Shown here piece after piece: positions 28,051-37,500 of a stretch of DNA of 64,000 nt. This stretch comes from Lentimicrobiaceae bacterium (GTDB taxonomy: Bacteria > Bacteroidota > Bacteroidia > Bacteroidales > Lentimicrobiaceae), in NCBI GenBank assembly GCA_020636745.1, contig JACJXH010000007.1, positions 62,001 to 126,000 of the forward strand, written 5' to 3'. The stretch's first letter is position 1. Every line of letters begins with the position of its first letter. A program made the translations under genes and the position numbers. The notes below the pieces were generated by a model. That model was not told the origin of the DNA. It searched no databases and saw only the letters and a program-made list of their open reading frames with translations.

Positions 28051-28080
28051 TGAATAGGGGTAAACCCTTTCTAAGTTGTC
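28051..28080 (+). promoter_or_regulatory. Putative ECF-sigma promoter box, copy 1 (fecR operon)
   Basis: TGAATAGGGGTAAA, ten bases, GTTGTC, ending 29 bases before the fecR start. It lies between sigma and anti-sigma genes, the usual place for an autoregulated ECF promoter. It has the same spacing and 20 invariant positions with the boxes at 10922-10951 and 34026-34055. Confidence 0.65.
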
Positions 28081-28109
28081 ATTAAGTCAAAGCATATATA
28101 CAATACCGA

Positions 28110-29120
28110 ATGCTCCTTACAAAGCTAAAATATAAGCGACTGATAATAAAGCTCATACAGGGCGAAGCTACTGCGTTGGAGAAACAACAGGCCGAGCAGT
28201 GGATTTCAAAAAGCCCGGAGAATCAGCGTTTGTATGAAGCCTATAAGGGTTTGTTAATTCTTACATCAAGAAAAGAGGATGAGTTTAATACAGATCGGGC
28301 ATGGATGAATCTGCAAAACAGAATTCATGCCGAGAAGTATAGCTCATCTGCCCATGTAGGCAAAAAGCCTGTGAGGAAAATGACTTCTTATCTTGCAGTT
28401 GCAGGTATAGCAGCCATTCTGGTCCTTGCTATCGGTATTTTTAGTATTCTGCAGAAAGAACCTGCAATAAAGGAGTTTTCGACTACAGCCTCCGTATCTG
28501 GAGAGCAATTGTTGCCTGATGGTTCATCGGTTTTCCTGAACAAAAATTCTATGGTAAAATATCCGGAATATTTTACGGGAAATATCAGAGAAATCTCTAT
28601 TTTTGGTGAAGCGTTTTTTGAAGTTAGCCGAAATCCTGACAAACCTTTCATTATACATGCTTCAGGGCTGGATATCAAGGTTGTGGGTACTTCGTTCAAT
28701 GTTGAGGCTCCGCAAGGTGGCGACATTGTTAAGGTGACTGTTAATACTGGTAAAGTGCTGGTTTATCCGACAAAGACATTGCCGGATGATTCTGAAAGCG
28801 CCGGTATTCACCTCACTGCCGGTGAAAATGCAACTTATAGCCATCAATCGGGTCAAATACTCAAAGGTGTTAATGATGACCTGAACGTGTTAAGTTGGAA
28901 GACCGGTGTGCTTACTTTCAGAGAGTCAAGATTGGCTGATGTTTTCAAAGCGCTGGAAACGAAATATGAAACCAGGTTTTTAGTTGAAAACCCGGAAGTG
29001 TTGAACCTAAGATTAACTGCCCGCTTTGAGAATGATTCGTTAGATGATGTTCTGGAAACTCTTTCTCTCATTTTCAATGTCAAATTTGAAAATGAAGGGC
29101 AAGCCGTTAAAGTTCATTAG
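28110..29120 (+). CDS. FecR-type transmembrane anti-sigma factor
   Basis: The protein has 336 residues. The N-terminal cytosolic part (1-90) would hold the sigma factor; one transmembrane helix lies at about 92-114. The periplasmic FecR domain (about 125-215) includes LPDGSSVFLNKNS and IFGEAFFEVSRNPDKPFIIHA, and a C-terminal DUF4974/STN-like domain (about 265-334) is expected to contact the N-terminal STN domain of an outer-membrane partner. It follows the sigma gene after 84 bases, preceded by the ECF-type box, and is followed 44 bases later by the STN-barrel gene, its likely partner. Confidence 0.95.
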   Translation: MLLTKLKYKRLIIKLIQGEATALEKQQAEQWISKSPENQRLYEAYKGLLILTSRKEDEFNTDRAWMNLQNRIHAEKYSSSAHVGKKPVRKMTSYLAVAGIAAILVLAIGIFSILQKEPAIKEFSTTASVSGEQLLPDGSSVFLNKNSMVKYPEYFTGNIREISIFGEAFFEVSRNPDKPFIIHASGLDIKVVGTSFNVEAPQGGDIVKVTVNTGKVLVYPTKTLPDDSESAGIHLTAGENATYSHQSGQILKGVNDDLNVLSWKTGVLTFRESRLADVFKALETKYETRFLVENPEVLNLRLTARFENDSLDDVLETLSLIFNVKFENEGQAVKVH

Positions 29121-29164
29121 TCTGACAGTTAATTTCGGATAAGCGTAGTGATTGCCTTTCCGGA

Positions 29165-30478
29165 ATGAAGAATAACATAAAATGCCTCCTCTTCTGTTTT
29201 ATATTTACCTGGAGTGTTTTACCAGGTTCGGTCTGTCTATACGGTCAATCTAAATCTCTCGAAGTCCTTGTTTCCCTCTCTACAGTTAATCAACCTGTTG
29301 CTGTAGCCCTTGATCAGTTGTCCAGAAACAGTGGCTTTACTTTTTCTTACAACCCGGATCATATCGACGCCTTAAATCCGGTTTCTGTCAGCTTTGTCAA
29401 GGTTCCTTTAATCAAAGTGCTGGAGGCTATTGTTCCGGCAGATGATTTTGGATATAAAGTTTCGGGTCGTAAAGTGGTATTGTACAAGCTGAAGGATATT
29501 AAACCAATCAATCTTCCTGAAGAAAGGGAAAGTGTGGTTGAGAACAAGGTGGATGCACCTGTAACTTTAGCTAAAGTGGCCATTCAGCCTGATACAGTTT
29601 ATATTACAAAAACTGAAATCAGAACCGATACCATTACACGCGTGGATACCATAACCAAATATGATACTGTTTTTATTCTCAAAACTGTTAACCGCGAAAA
29701 ACCCATTACGAGTGAAGATATTTTTTCGGATCTCAGCAGCCTTCGAAAAGAGTTAAAAAGGGAGTTTACTGTTGAAGCTGGTTTTTCGCTCAGCTGGCTT
29801 TCTCCTGTTGTTGCTTATTCGGCCGATGAGCAGTATAATGCCAGGCTGGAAGATTATCGCAGAGCTAATTCCAACAGCCCAATCTCAGGTAGCATTAATT
29901 TTGATTTTCGGTTAAGGTATGCCCGGTTCTCGATTGAATCTGGTATTGCCTACACGGCCTTTAATCAAAAATTTGACTTTAACTATAAGGTGAAGACCGG
30001 TGGATTTTATTTAAAAGATACGCTTGATATATATTACACGATAGCGGAAAGTGATACAGCCTGGTATTATGTATTGGATTCAACATATCAACCTGTTGAC
30101 GTAAAGGACTATAGATATGTATCTGATATAAAGCATCATTACATTGATTTGCCGCTGGCCTTTCAATACAACCAGCCTCTGGGAAGGGCATTGCTTTATG
30201 GTAAAGCCGGTATTATTACATCTGTTCATGCAGGTAGTAAAGGCTTATTCCTTCATGCGGAAGAATTGGAGGTGAGCCCTGTTTCTGATTTGGAATTCAA
30301 GCCTGTGAACTTTTCGTGGTTGCTGGGCGCAGGAGCAATTTTGCCTTTAAATAAAAATGTTACTTTTAATGTTGGAATTGTATACCGTAAGCAGTTGCAG
30401 GGGATTTACACGCATTTCGCAATTGATAAGAGATTGAGCGCTACAGGAATAAATGCAGGAGTTTGCTTCAGGTTTTAG
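29165..30478 (+). CDS. Outer-membrane beta-barrel protein with N-terminal STN signalling domain
   Basis: The protein has 437 residues: signal peptide (about 1-27), STN-like domain (about 33-108; VNQPVAVALDQLSRNSGFTFSY), a linker with repeated DT-rich beta segments (about 140-172; TVYITKTEIRTDTITRVDTI) and a beta-rich C-terminal half (about 200-437) ending in aromatic CFRF, as expected of a small 8-12 strand outer-membrane barrel. It lacks the plug and the 22-strand barrel of a TonB receptor, so it does not look like the usual SusC/FecA partner of FecR. Its position directly after fecR suggests the STN domain relays an outer-membrane event to the FecR periplasmic domain. The ligand is unknown; the next gene encodes a surface beta-helix protein that might be the thing sensed. 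Confidence 0.8.
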   Translation: MKNNIKCLLFCFIFTWSVLPGSVCLYGQSKSLEVLVSLSTVNQPVAVALDQLSRNSGFTFSYNPDHIDALNPVSVSFVKVPLIKVLEAIVPADDFGYKVSGRKVVLYKLKDIKPINLPEERESVVENKVDAPVTLAKVAIQPDTVYITKTEIRTDTITRVDTITKYDTVFILKTVNREKPITSEDIFSDLSSLRKELKREFTVEAGFSLSWLSPVVAYSADEQYNARLEDYRRANSNSPISGSINFDFRLRYARFSIESGIAYTAFNQKFDFNYKVKTGGFYLKDTLDIYYTIAESDTAWYYVLDSTYQPVDVKDYRYVSDIKHHYIDLPLAFQYNQPLGRALLYGKAGIITSVHAGSKGLFLHAEELEVSPVSDLEFKPVNFSWLLGAGAILPLNKNVTFNVGIVYRKQLQGIYTHFAIDKRLSATGINAGVCFRF

Positions 30479-30593
30479 TATATTTGCATGAATAGGAAGC
30501 TCCTTTAGCTCTTATTTAAAACTTTAAAAAACATACTCTGAGCTTTATGTGGGTTTCTTATCATGAAAATATTTCAAAGTGATTAAAAACAGA

Positions 30594-33500
30594 ATGGTAA
30601 AGTTTATAAGCAGTTTTTTTTCAGTAATCCTAACGACTTTTGTTATCGGGCTGCCGCAGGCGAAAGCCCAGGTAATTGTGGGGGGCGTACTGGAAGAAAA
30701 TACTGTTTATCATGCTGAGCTGAATCCATACATTGTTACAGAATCGGTTGAAATACCTGAAGGTCTCACGTTGACTATTGAGCCCGGGGTGCAGATTTTA
30801 TTTATGGTAAGAACTTCTATTGTTGTAAATGGTGGAGTTCTGAAAGCCAGTGGAACACAGGAATATCCTATTCAGTTTGCCAGCAGAACCAGCAATGAAA
30901 AATGGAATGGTCTGAACTTTAAGGGTTCAAGAGCGCTATTCGACGATGAAGGAAATTATGAAGGTGGCAACATTGTTAAATTTGCATCCATTCAACAATC
31001 TACTTCAGCTTTTGTCCTTTCCGATTCGGCCAGCGTACTGATTGATAGTACTTCAATTTTTAATTGCGAATATGGGATTACCATGCAATCAGGTTCCTCT
31101 ATGTATTTTAAAAATTCCAGTATTGAACAATGCAGTTTTGGTGTTTCTATTAAAAATTCAGCAAACAATGTCATTCGCAATTGCACTATAAATCAATGTG
31201 ATATTGGCATCTTCTTTCCATCCAATAACCAAAGCAAGTATAACCGTATATTTAACAATGTGATTACCAACAATACCATTATTGGAATCTTTTTTAGTAT
31301 CGGGCAAAGTAGCATGCAGTTTAACAGGGTTTATGGAAATACGCTCAATAACAACGATATTGGATTGTATATTGGTAATGGAGGTTTAAACGATCAGGGG
31401 CTTAATAGTTTTTATAATAACATAATCAAATTTAATAATATAGGTGTTAAACTCTCTCAAAATAGCGACACATTAAAAGCCAATACTATTGAGTCGAACG
31501 CGACAGGTGTGCTTTTGGTTAAAGCAAGTAATAATTATATTCATAGCAATTCAATAGTCAATAGTTCTGAAACCGGTATTTTGCTTACCGACGGTTCAAG
31601 CAATAATTTAATCTCCGAAAACAGATTATGTATTAACAATCAGGGTGTAAAGGTGACTAAAAAAGATATGAATCTCTCTGTCAACAATCTGTTTACATAC
31701 AATCTGATAGGCAGGAGTGTGCATGAGGCGTTTTTATTTGAATCCGGTCCCCAATTACCCCTGAAGTTTAATTCGTTTTATGGGTCAAATGACGAAAATG
31801 TTTTTGTAAATCATAACTCCACTGATATTCTGGCTACCGAAAACTGGTTTGGAACGACAGATACTTTGTTGATTGACAGGATGATATATGATCATTACGA
31901 CAGTGCCATTTATGGGAAAGTGATTTATAAGCCTTTCCTAAATTATCCCGATCCGCTTAGCCCTGTTTCGATGCCATCAGTGGTTATTAAGCGCTTGGTT
32001 AACAATGTGGTAAGGGTTGAATGGAATAAGAATCCTGAAACAGATTTAGCTGGTTATAAAGTATATTATGGCGGTGGTTCGGAAAATAATTTCCAGCATA
32101 TGATTGATGTTGGAATTGATACACTGGTTGTAATTCCTGATGTGCTATTAGCTGATACCATTGCTGTTTCTGCTTATGATAATGATGCTGACGGTTTTGC
32201 CGATTTATTGGAAGGCCATGAGAGTACTGTGAATTATGCTGTGGCTGGGCCATGGGCTGGTAACGATACATTGATCTGTTATGGAGAAGAGTATTTGACT
32301 ACTTCAGCCACCACTTTATACCATGAAAACCTCTTTTGGAGTTCGTCAGGTGACGGAACATTTACTGATTTAACAGAATTAAGTACCCGATATATACCTG
32401 GTGAAGATGATTTAAGCGTTGGCTCTGTAAAACTCACGCTGAAGCAACAGGTTGAAAATATGGAGATTACTGACGAATTGTTACTTCAAATCCATTATCT
32501 TCCATTTGTAAATGCGGGTGCCGATACTGTTATTTTCGAGCATGGAGCTTACAACACAACTTCTGCCGAAGCCGGTAATTTTGAATATGTTAACTGGTCT
32601 TCTATGGGTGATGGCGTGTTTGAGGACTCTTTGTCACTTCATACTTCTTATTTTCCGGGAGAGTCGGATATTCATCAGGGGTATGTCAACCTTATACTCC
32701 GGCTAAATTCATATTGCGGTGATCTGAGCGATACAATCACCATTTCCATTGTTCCTACATTTCGTATTTCAGGGCGCGTTTATCATGATGATACTCCTGT
32801 TAATGCCAGTGTTGTTGTTGCAGTGAATACTGATAATGAAAACCCAAGAGCGATTTCAACTGCCACTACAGATACTGAAGGTTTATTCGAATTTATGGAT
32901 TTACCGGCAGGAGGTTATTATTTGTACGCTGTTATCAACCCTGAGTCAACGACCCAATGGATGCCCTGTTATTACGCTTCATGCTGTTTTTGGCAGGATG
33001 CATACATGTTGCCGTTAAATGCCGATGTTTATGATGTGGATATCAGACTGATACCCATGAACACAACGCTTCCCGCAGGTGAGGGTGTGATTAGCGGTTC
33101 TTTCTTTTATATGGAAAGGTCGCAAGATAAGGATAGTGTGTATAATACCCCCTGGTTCAAGTCAGGCAATGGTCCTTCATTTGCAGTTGCTGATAATCCT
33201 GCGCCCAATCATACTGTCATGCTCATGAACTCAGAGCAAAACAGGATATTTGACTGGGCCCTTACCGATGCCGACGGGGCATTTTCTTTTAACAACCTGC
33301 CTTTCGGTAGCTACAGATTATGGGGAGAGAAAGCGGGCTTCTCAAATGCATCATCACCGGTGATTACTTTAACCCCGCAAAATAGCCAGGTGGATGGAGT
33401 ACGTTTAAATATTCTTCCAAAAAGAATAGAAATATCTGTTCCACAGGTATTTGCATATAGTAAAGAGGCAGTTGTTTATCCTAACCCCGCCAATGACAGA

Positions 33501-33719
33501 ATCTGGATTAACAATGAAGTTATGAACAGCGTTAATCACTTGGAATTCACATTGAGTGATGCCCTTGGGCAGATTGTTTTGCTCCATTCGATCGATGTCT
33601 TATCAGGCGAAGGCTATAGCGGAATTGATATTCAAAATTTAATGCCGGGGGTATACGTGTTTCGGATTTCTGCCGATAATGGATATTCCTACTCATCAAA
33701 ACTCGTCATTACCCGCTAA
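30594..33719 (+). CDS. T9SS-secreted right-handed beta-helix surface protein
   Basis: The protein has 1041 residues from the ATG at 30594; an in-frame GTG at 30579 would add five residues. Signal peptide to about residue 26 (PQAKAQ). Residues about 60-390 are parallel beta-helix repeats with asparagine ladders (NSIVNSSETGILLTDGSSNNLISENR style), the NosD/pectate-lyase fold. An Fn3-like segment follows (about 460-530), two related Ig-like repeats with FWSSSGDGTF and NWSSMGDGVF (about 540-710), two carboxypeptidase-regulatory-like domains (about 715-790 and 815-945) and a T9SS type A sorting domain (about 960-1041; VVYPNPANDR...KLVITR). No polysaccharide-lyase catalytic residues are evident. 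It follows the STN-barrel gene by 115 bases on the same strand, so it may belong to the FecR operon. Confidence 0.85.
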   Translation: MVKFISSFFSVILTTFVIGLPQAKAQVIVGGVLEENTVYHAELNPYIVTESVEIPEGLTLTIEPGVQILFMVRTSIVVNGGVLKASGTQEYPIQFASRTSNEKWNGLNFKGSRALFDDEGNYEGGNIVKFASIQQSTSAFVLSDSASVLIDSTSIFNCEYGITMQSGSSMYFKNSSIEQCSFGVSIKNSANNVIRNCTINQCDIGIFFPSNNQSKYNRIFNNVITNNTIIGIFFSIGQSSMQFNRVYGNTLNNNDIGLYIGNGGLNDQGLNSFYNNIIKFNNIGVKLSQNSDTLKANTIESNATGVLLVKASNNYIHSNSIVNSSETGILLTDGSSNNLISENRLCINNQGVKVTKKDMNLSVNNLFTYNLIGRSVHEAFLFESGPQLPLKFNSFYGSNDENVFVNHNSTDILATENWFGTTDTLLIDRMIYDHYDSAIYGKVIYKPFLNYPDPLSPVSMPSVVIKRLVNNVVRVEWNKNPETDLAGYKVYYGGGSENNFQHMIDVGIDTLVVIPDVLLADTIAVSAYDNDADGFADLLEGHESTVNYAVAGPWAGNDTLICYGEEYLTTSATTLYHENLFWSSSGDGTFTDLTELSTRYIPGEDDLSVGSVKLTLKQQVENMEITDELLLQIHYLPFVNAGADTVIFEHGAYNTTSAEAGNFEYVNWSSMGDGVFEDSLSLHTSYFPGESDIHQGYVNLILRLNSYCGDLSDTITISIVPTFRISGRVYHDDTPVNASVVVAVNTDNENPRAISTATTDTEGLFEFMDLPAGGYYLYAVINPESTTQWMPCYYASCCFWQDAYMLPLNADVYDVDIRLIPMNTTLPAGEGVISGSFFYMERSQDKDSVYNTPWFKSGNGPSFAVADNPAPNHTVMLMNSEQNRIFDWALTDADGAFSFNNLPFGSYRLWGEKAGFSNASSPVITLTPQNSQVDGVRLNILPKRIEISVPQVFAYSKEAVVYPNPANDRIWINNEVMNSVNHLEFTLSDALGQIVLLHSIDVLSGEGYSGIDIQNLMPGVYVFRISADNGYSYSSKLVITR

Positions 33720-34025
33720 TTGTTAAAAAGTTCCGTTGCTGCCAATATTTTTGCATTGTCATTGATGTAGTTGGTGTTTTTGAAATATTCATTTTTTAGT
33801 TTTTAATTTAGTTCTTGATTTATTGGAGTTCAGCCATTCCGGGTGGTTGGGGTAATCTGTCTTTTGGATTTGGGTTCTTTAATGATATAATGGATTTGCT
33901 AAACTAAAATATTTTATATTTGCTTATAGAATGGAGGGCCGGCTGATATGAAAGTCAGGGTCTCCTGTTTAATTGGATTGGCATACAGATAAATACCGAA
34001 AAAAAAGGAATAAAAAAAGTAAATC

Positions 34026-34055
34026 TGAATAAGGGTAAAATGCCTTTCGATTGTC
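34026..34055 (+). promoter_or_regulatory. Putative ECF-sigma promoter box, copy 3 (adhesin 2)
   Basis: TGAATAAGGGTAAA, ten bases, ATTGTC. It has the same layout as the boxes at 10922 and 28051, with two changes at otherwise shared positions (A for G at positions 7 and 25). It lies about 490 bases before the adhesin 2 start. Confidence 0.5.
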
Positions 34056-34266
34056 TTAGTGTTATAGCTTAAAACTAAAGTCGCTCAATCTAACTTTTCT
34101 TTCTCTCCTAAATAGATTTTGCTTTATTTCGACTGCGTTTATATTCTCTGAAACTACTATTTTTTCTCCTGCTGCTATATTGTCTGAACATGTCAGGTTC
34201 AGGTTTTTGCTTCTCAAATGCGTTTTTCAAATTTGTTAAGATTGCTTTGAAAAGGAATCGGACACT

Positions 34267-34321
34267 AACTTATAACCTGTTTGACAGATGACGCAAGTTG
34301 TCTGTCCGGGGTTTATAAGTT
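34267..34321 (+). repeat. Long imperfect inverted repeat in adhesin 2 leader
   Basis: AACTTATAACC (34267-34277) pairs with GGTTTATAAGTT (34310-34321), and inside it GACAGA (34283-34288) pairs with TCTGTC (34301-34306). The transcript could fold into a 55-base two-part hairpin. No U-run follows, so a simple terminator is unlikely. No sequence match in the adhesin 1 leader was seen. Confidence 0.5.
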
Positions 34322-34436
34322 TTATAACAGTTCTTTAAGCAGATTAGTAGCACTCACATTCGCAATAAATTGACTCTCTCTTTGCGAATTTTCCCTCTGT
34401 AAAATTTGGTTAGCTTTTTTAGTTTTTGATAATTTA

Positions 34437-34490
34437 GAAAGGAGGTTAAGGGCAAATAGTTGAAATAATGGGTAACGACTGCTTCTGCAG
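34437..34490 (+). promoter_or_regulatory. Conserved leader element with small hairpin, adhesin 2
   Basis: GAAAGGAGGTTAAGGGCAAA (34437-34456) differs from the adhesin 1 copy at two positions. It is followed by GGGTAAC and a CTGC-TTCT-GCAG hairpin (34479-34490). The stem bases differ from those of adhesin 1 while pairing is kept. Confidence 0.45.
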
Positions 34491-34541
34491 CTGATTATAA
34501 GTATTTTGTGGATAACCTTTTAATACTAACTAAACACAAAC

Positions 34542-37500
34542 ATGATGAAAAAGAAAACGATTACTATGCGATGGCTTGGCGCCATTCTGGTGGGAGTTAT
34601 GCTCACATCCGGAATTGGCCTTTCAGCTTTTGCGCAAAGCAAAGTCAGGAGAGCCCCTGCCGATCCTGCAACATTTGAGAAGATTCCGGCCAACAGGCTC
34701 AACGCCGGAACATTTACCGTAAACCGGGCAACCGGTGAAGCTGTTGATATTAGTGTAACAGTAGATTTTTTCTATGGTGAAGCATCCTGGAATATATGGA
34801 GCTATGATGCTGTAGCATACGTTTATCCATCTGACCAAACATTTTCGGCTTCATATCAGACTGTGAACGTAACCGAATATCTATCCCCCGGAGATTACTC
34901 AATTGATGTTTGGGACGGTTTTGGTGACGGCGGAATTTCGGGTATAGTCAAACAAGGAACTACAACACTGGTACAATGGTTTGATGATGATTATTTATTC
35001 TATGGTTACTTTGATTTTACCGTTGTGGCTACTGTTCCCCGTCTTGAAATTACGCCTCTGGTGCTGGATTTGGGTCAACGCCCAATTGACGCCTGGAGAA
35101 AACCCGGTGTTTTTACCCTTACCAATACAGGTACAGGCTCTGTAACAGTGAATGCCAGCGAGCTGGATGCTCCGGCTTTCTTTGCATTAAATAATCCTAC
35201 GCTTCCAACTACCCTGGAAGAAGGTGAATCGGTAGAGGTTTATGTTTACACTCCCGGCGATGCAACTCCAGGCCTTCTATCCGGAAGCTATGTGGCACAA
35301 TGGGGCGCTTCCCGGGCTGTATCTGTAGCCGATTTTGCTGCAGAGGCTTATATCCCTATTCAGGGAAATGTATGGGAGAATCCTTTTATATACGCAAATG
35401 TGAATGCTCCTTACGGCTCGGGAATCAACTCAGCCCTGGGCTTAAACAATGTTTATGAATTGCCTGATGCCTTACCCGCAGATGGCAGAAACTTTGTTTA
35501 TAAATTTGTTATCCCCAACGACAGATTGTTCTTTCTCGATCCATTAACAACTGCCAATGCCAAATGGGCTTTATATGCTGATGGCTTTGAAGGTGTTGGA
35601 GGTCCTGATGTTGACAATTCACTTGTGCATGGAACGGGAGTGATCGCTGGTTATCCTCTTTTTGCAGGTACTTATTATCTGGTTTTCAGCACTACTGGCG
35701 TTGATTTCAACGTTTATTTTGATGTATCTGTGGCTATGCCAGCGCCCGATGCTGCCACTTATATTGCACCATCTGATGGGGCCATTAATATAGTCAATGG
35801 AATGGAACTTGAATGGGCTTTCGGTGATAATACATTTGAGTATCAGTTAATTCTGGGTACAACATATCCGCCAACAACAATTGTTGTTGATTGGACCAGC
35901 GACCTGGCTACTACTTATACTTTGACAAATACACAGCCCAATCTTCAGTATTTCTGGAAAGTAAATACCCGTAATACCAGTGGTACGACCATTAATCCTG
36001 AGGTTTGGGGATTTACAACCACCATCACCCCTCCGGCTAATCTTGATGGTAATGCCGAAGTTTATATGGGACAAAATGTTGTGCTGACGTGGGATAGCCC
36101 GTTAGATAGGGCATTGCTCGGATACAATGTTTATCGCGACGGTATAAAGATCAATAATGCTATTCTTACTGCTGCAACTTTTACCGATGTGGCTCCGGCT
36201 TACAATATGCTTGGTTACGATTATAACGTAACTTCAGTATTTGACGAAGGAGAATCTGCATATTCTAACACTTTTACTGCTCAGGTAACGGGCAAGGGAA
36301 CTGTTAGCGGTAATGTTAAGGATGCGCTGACTTTGGCCAATTTATCCGGTGCCACTGTTGCATTGGTTGGAGAAGATGAGTTTGGCGTTGATCAAACCAT
36401 GACTTTAACAACCGATGCAAACGGCAACTACACCGGTATGGTTTGGGCAGGCGTTTATGACATCCGCGTGAGCTTTGATGGTTATATCACTCAGGATTTA
36501 TTGGATGTAAATGTACCTTATAATGCTACAGTTACCAATAACTTCCTGCTGCTTGAGGTTCCTTATCCTGTCGATTTTGTAATCGCCAGTGAGCTGAACG
36601 ACAATAGTGTAATGCTTGAATGGGGCTTCGACCTTGAATCATTTGTGCCTCAGCATTATCCGTTTGATACCAAAGGCATGAGTGCATCTCAGATTGAACG
36701 TGCATGGAAAGATTTTCTCGGAACCAATGGATACAATGCATCCGGAAACGGAACAAGTAACCGTGCATTGGTTGAATTCCAGGTTTGGCGCGAGAAAGTT
36801 TATCTGCCCGGTGCATTCGAACAAATTGGAACAACCTCGCAAACCCAGTTTGTTGATTTTGACTGGGGAATTCAGGATTGGGGTGTATATAAATGGTATA
36901 TCGTTGCCGTTTATACTGCCAGCCAGTCGGCTCCTGTTGGCTCAAACTCATTAGACAAAGACATGAATACCATGGTTGATGTAACCGTTGCCCTGAATTC
37001 AGGCGACAGTCCTGCCGGTACGCTTGTTGAGTTTACAAACACTTCAGAGCCTGAACTTGCTCTTGGTTATTCAACGCTCTTAGGTAGCTCCGGCACTTAT
37101 CAATGGAGTATGTTCCGCAGAGGAACCTATGATATTATGGTAAGTCTGCCTGGTTATGGAACCATTACCGAAACAAATGTGGATATTTTTGATGAATCTT
37201 CATTTGAATGGCTGATGGATGAAATATTGGCAAAACCTACGAATCTTTATGTCACCCCAACAGGTCTTGCAACATGGGAAGGTGGATCAGTAGCTCCATT
37301 TGCTCCGGTTCTTGAATCTTTTGATGAGGGAATTCCTGCCGATTGGACACAGGTTACCTATAGTGGTAACGGTTTCTGGGAATTCTGTGATAACTGTGGT
37401 GCTGGTTATGAACCAATTAATACTGATGGAAAATTTGCTATTGCAAATAGTGACGGCAATTCATCACTCGTATTTGACGTTGGCTTATTTACAGCTCCAT

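Larger units (their letters stand above)
33720..34541. other. Long gene-free region upstream of giant adhesin 2
   Basis: These 822 bases hold no gene. They contain a TATATTTG -7-like box (33915-33922), the third ECF-type box (34026-34055), a long inverted repeat (34267-34321) and the conserved leader element (34437-34490). Transcription from the ECF box would give a leader of about 480 bases. Confidence 0.55.

Noticed and set aside
29165..30478. STN-barrel protein as a TonB-dependent receptor
   Set aside because: Too short, without plug domain or TonB box; no SusD-like gene follows.
30594..33719. Beta-helix protein as a polysaccharide lyase
   Set aside because: No catalytic Arg/Lys/Asp pattern of pectate lyases was seen, and the helix is followed by Ig-like and carrier domains typical of structural surface proteins.
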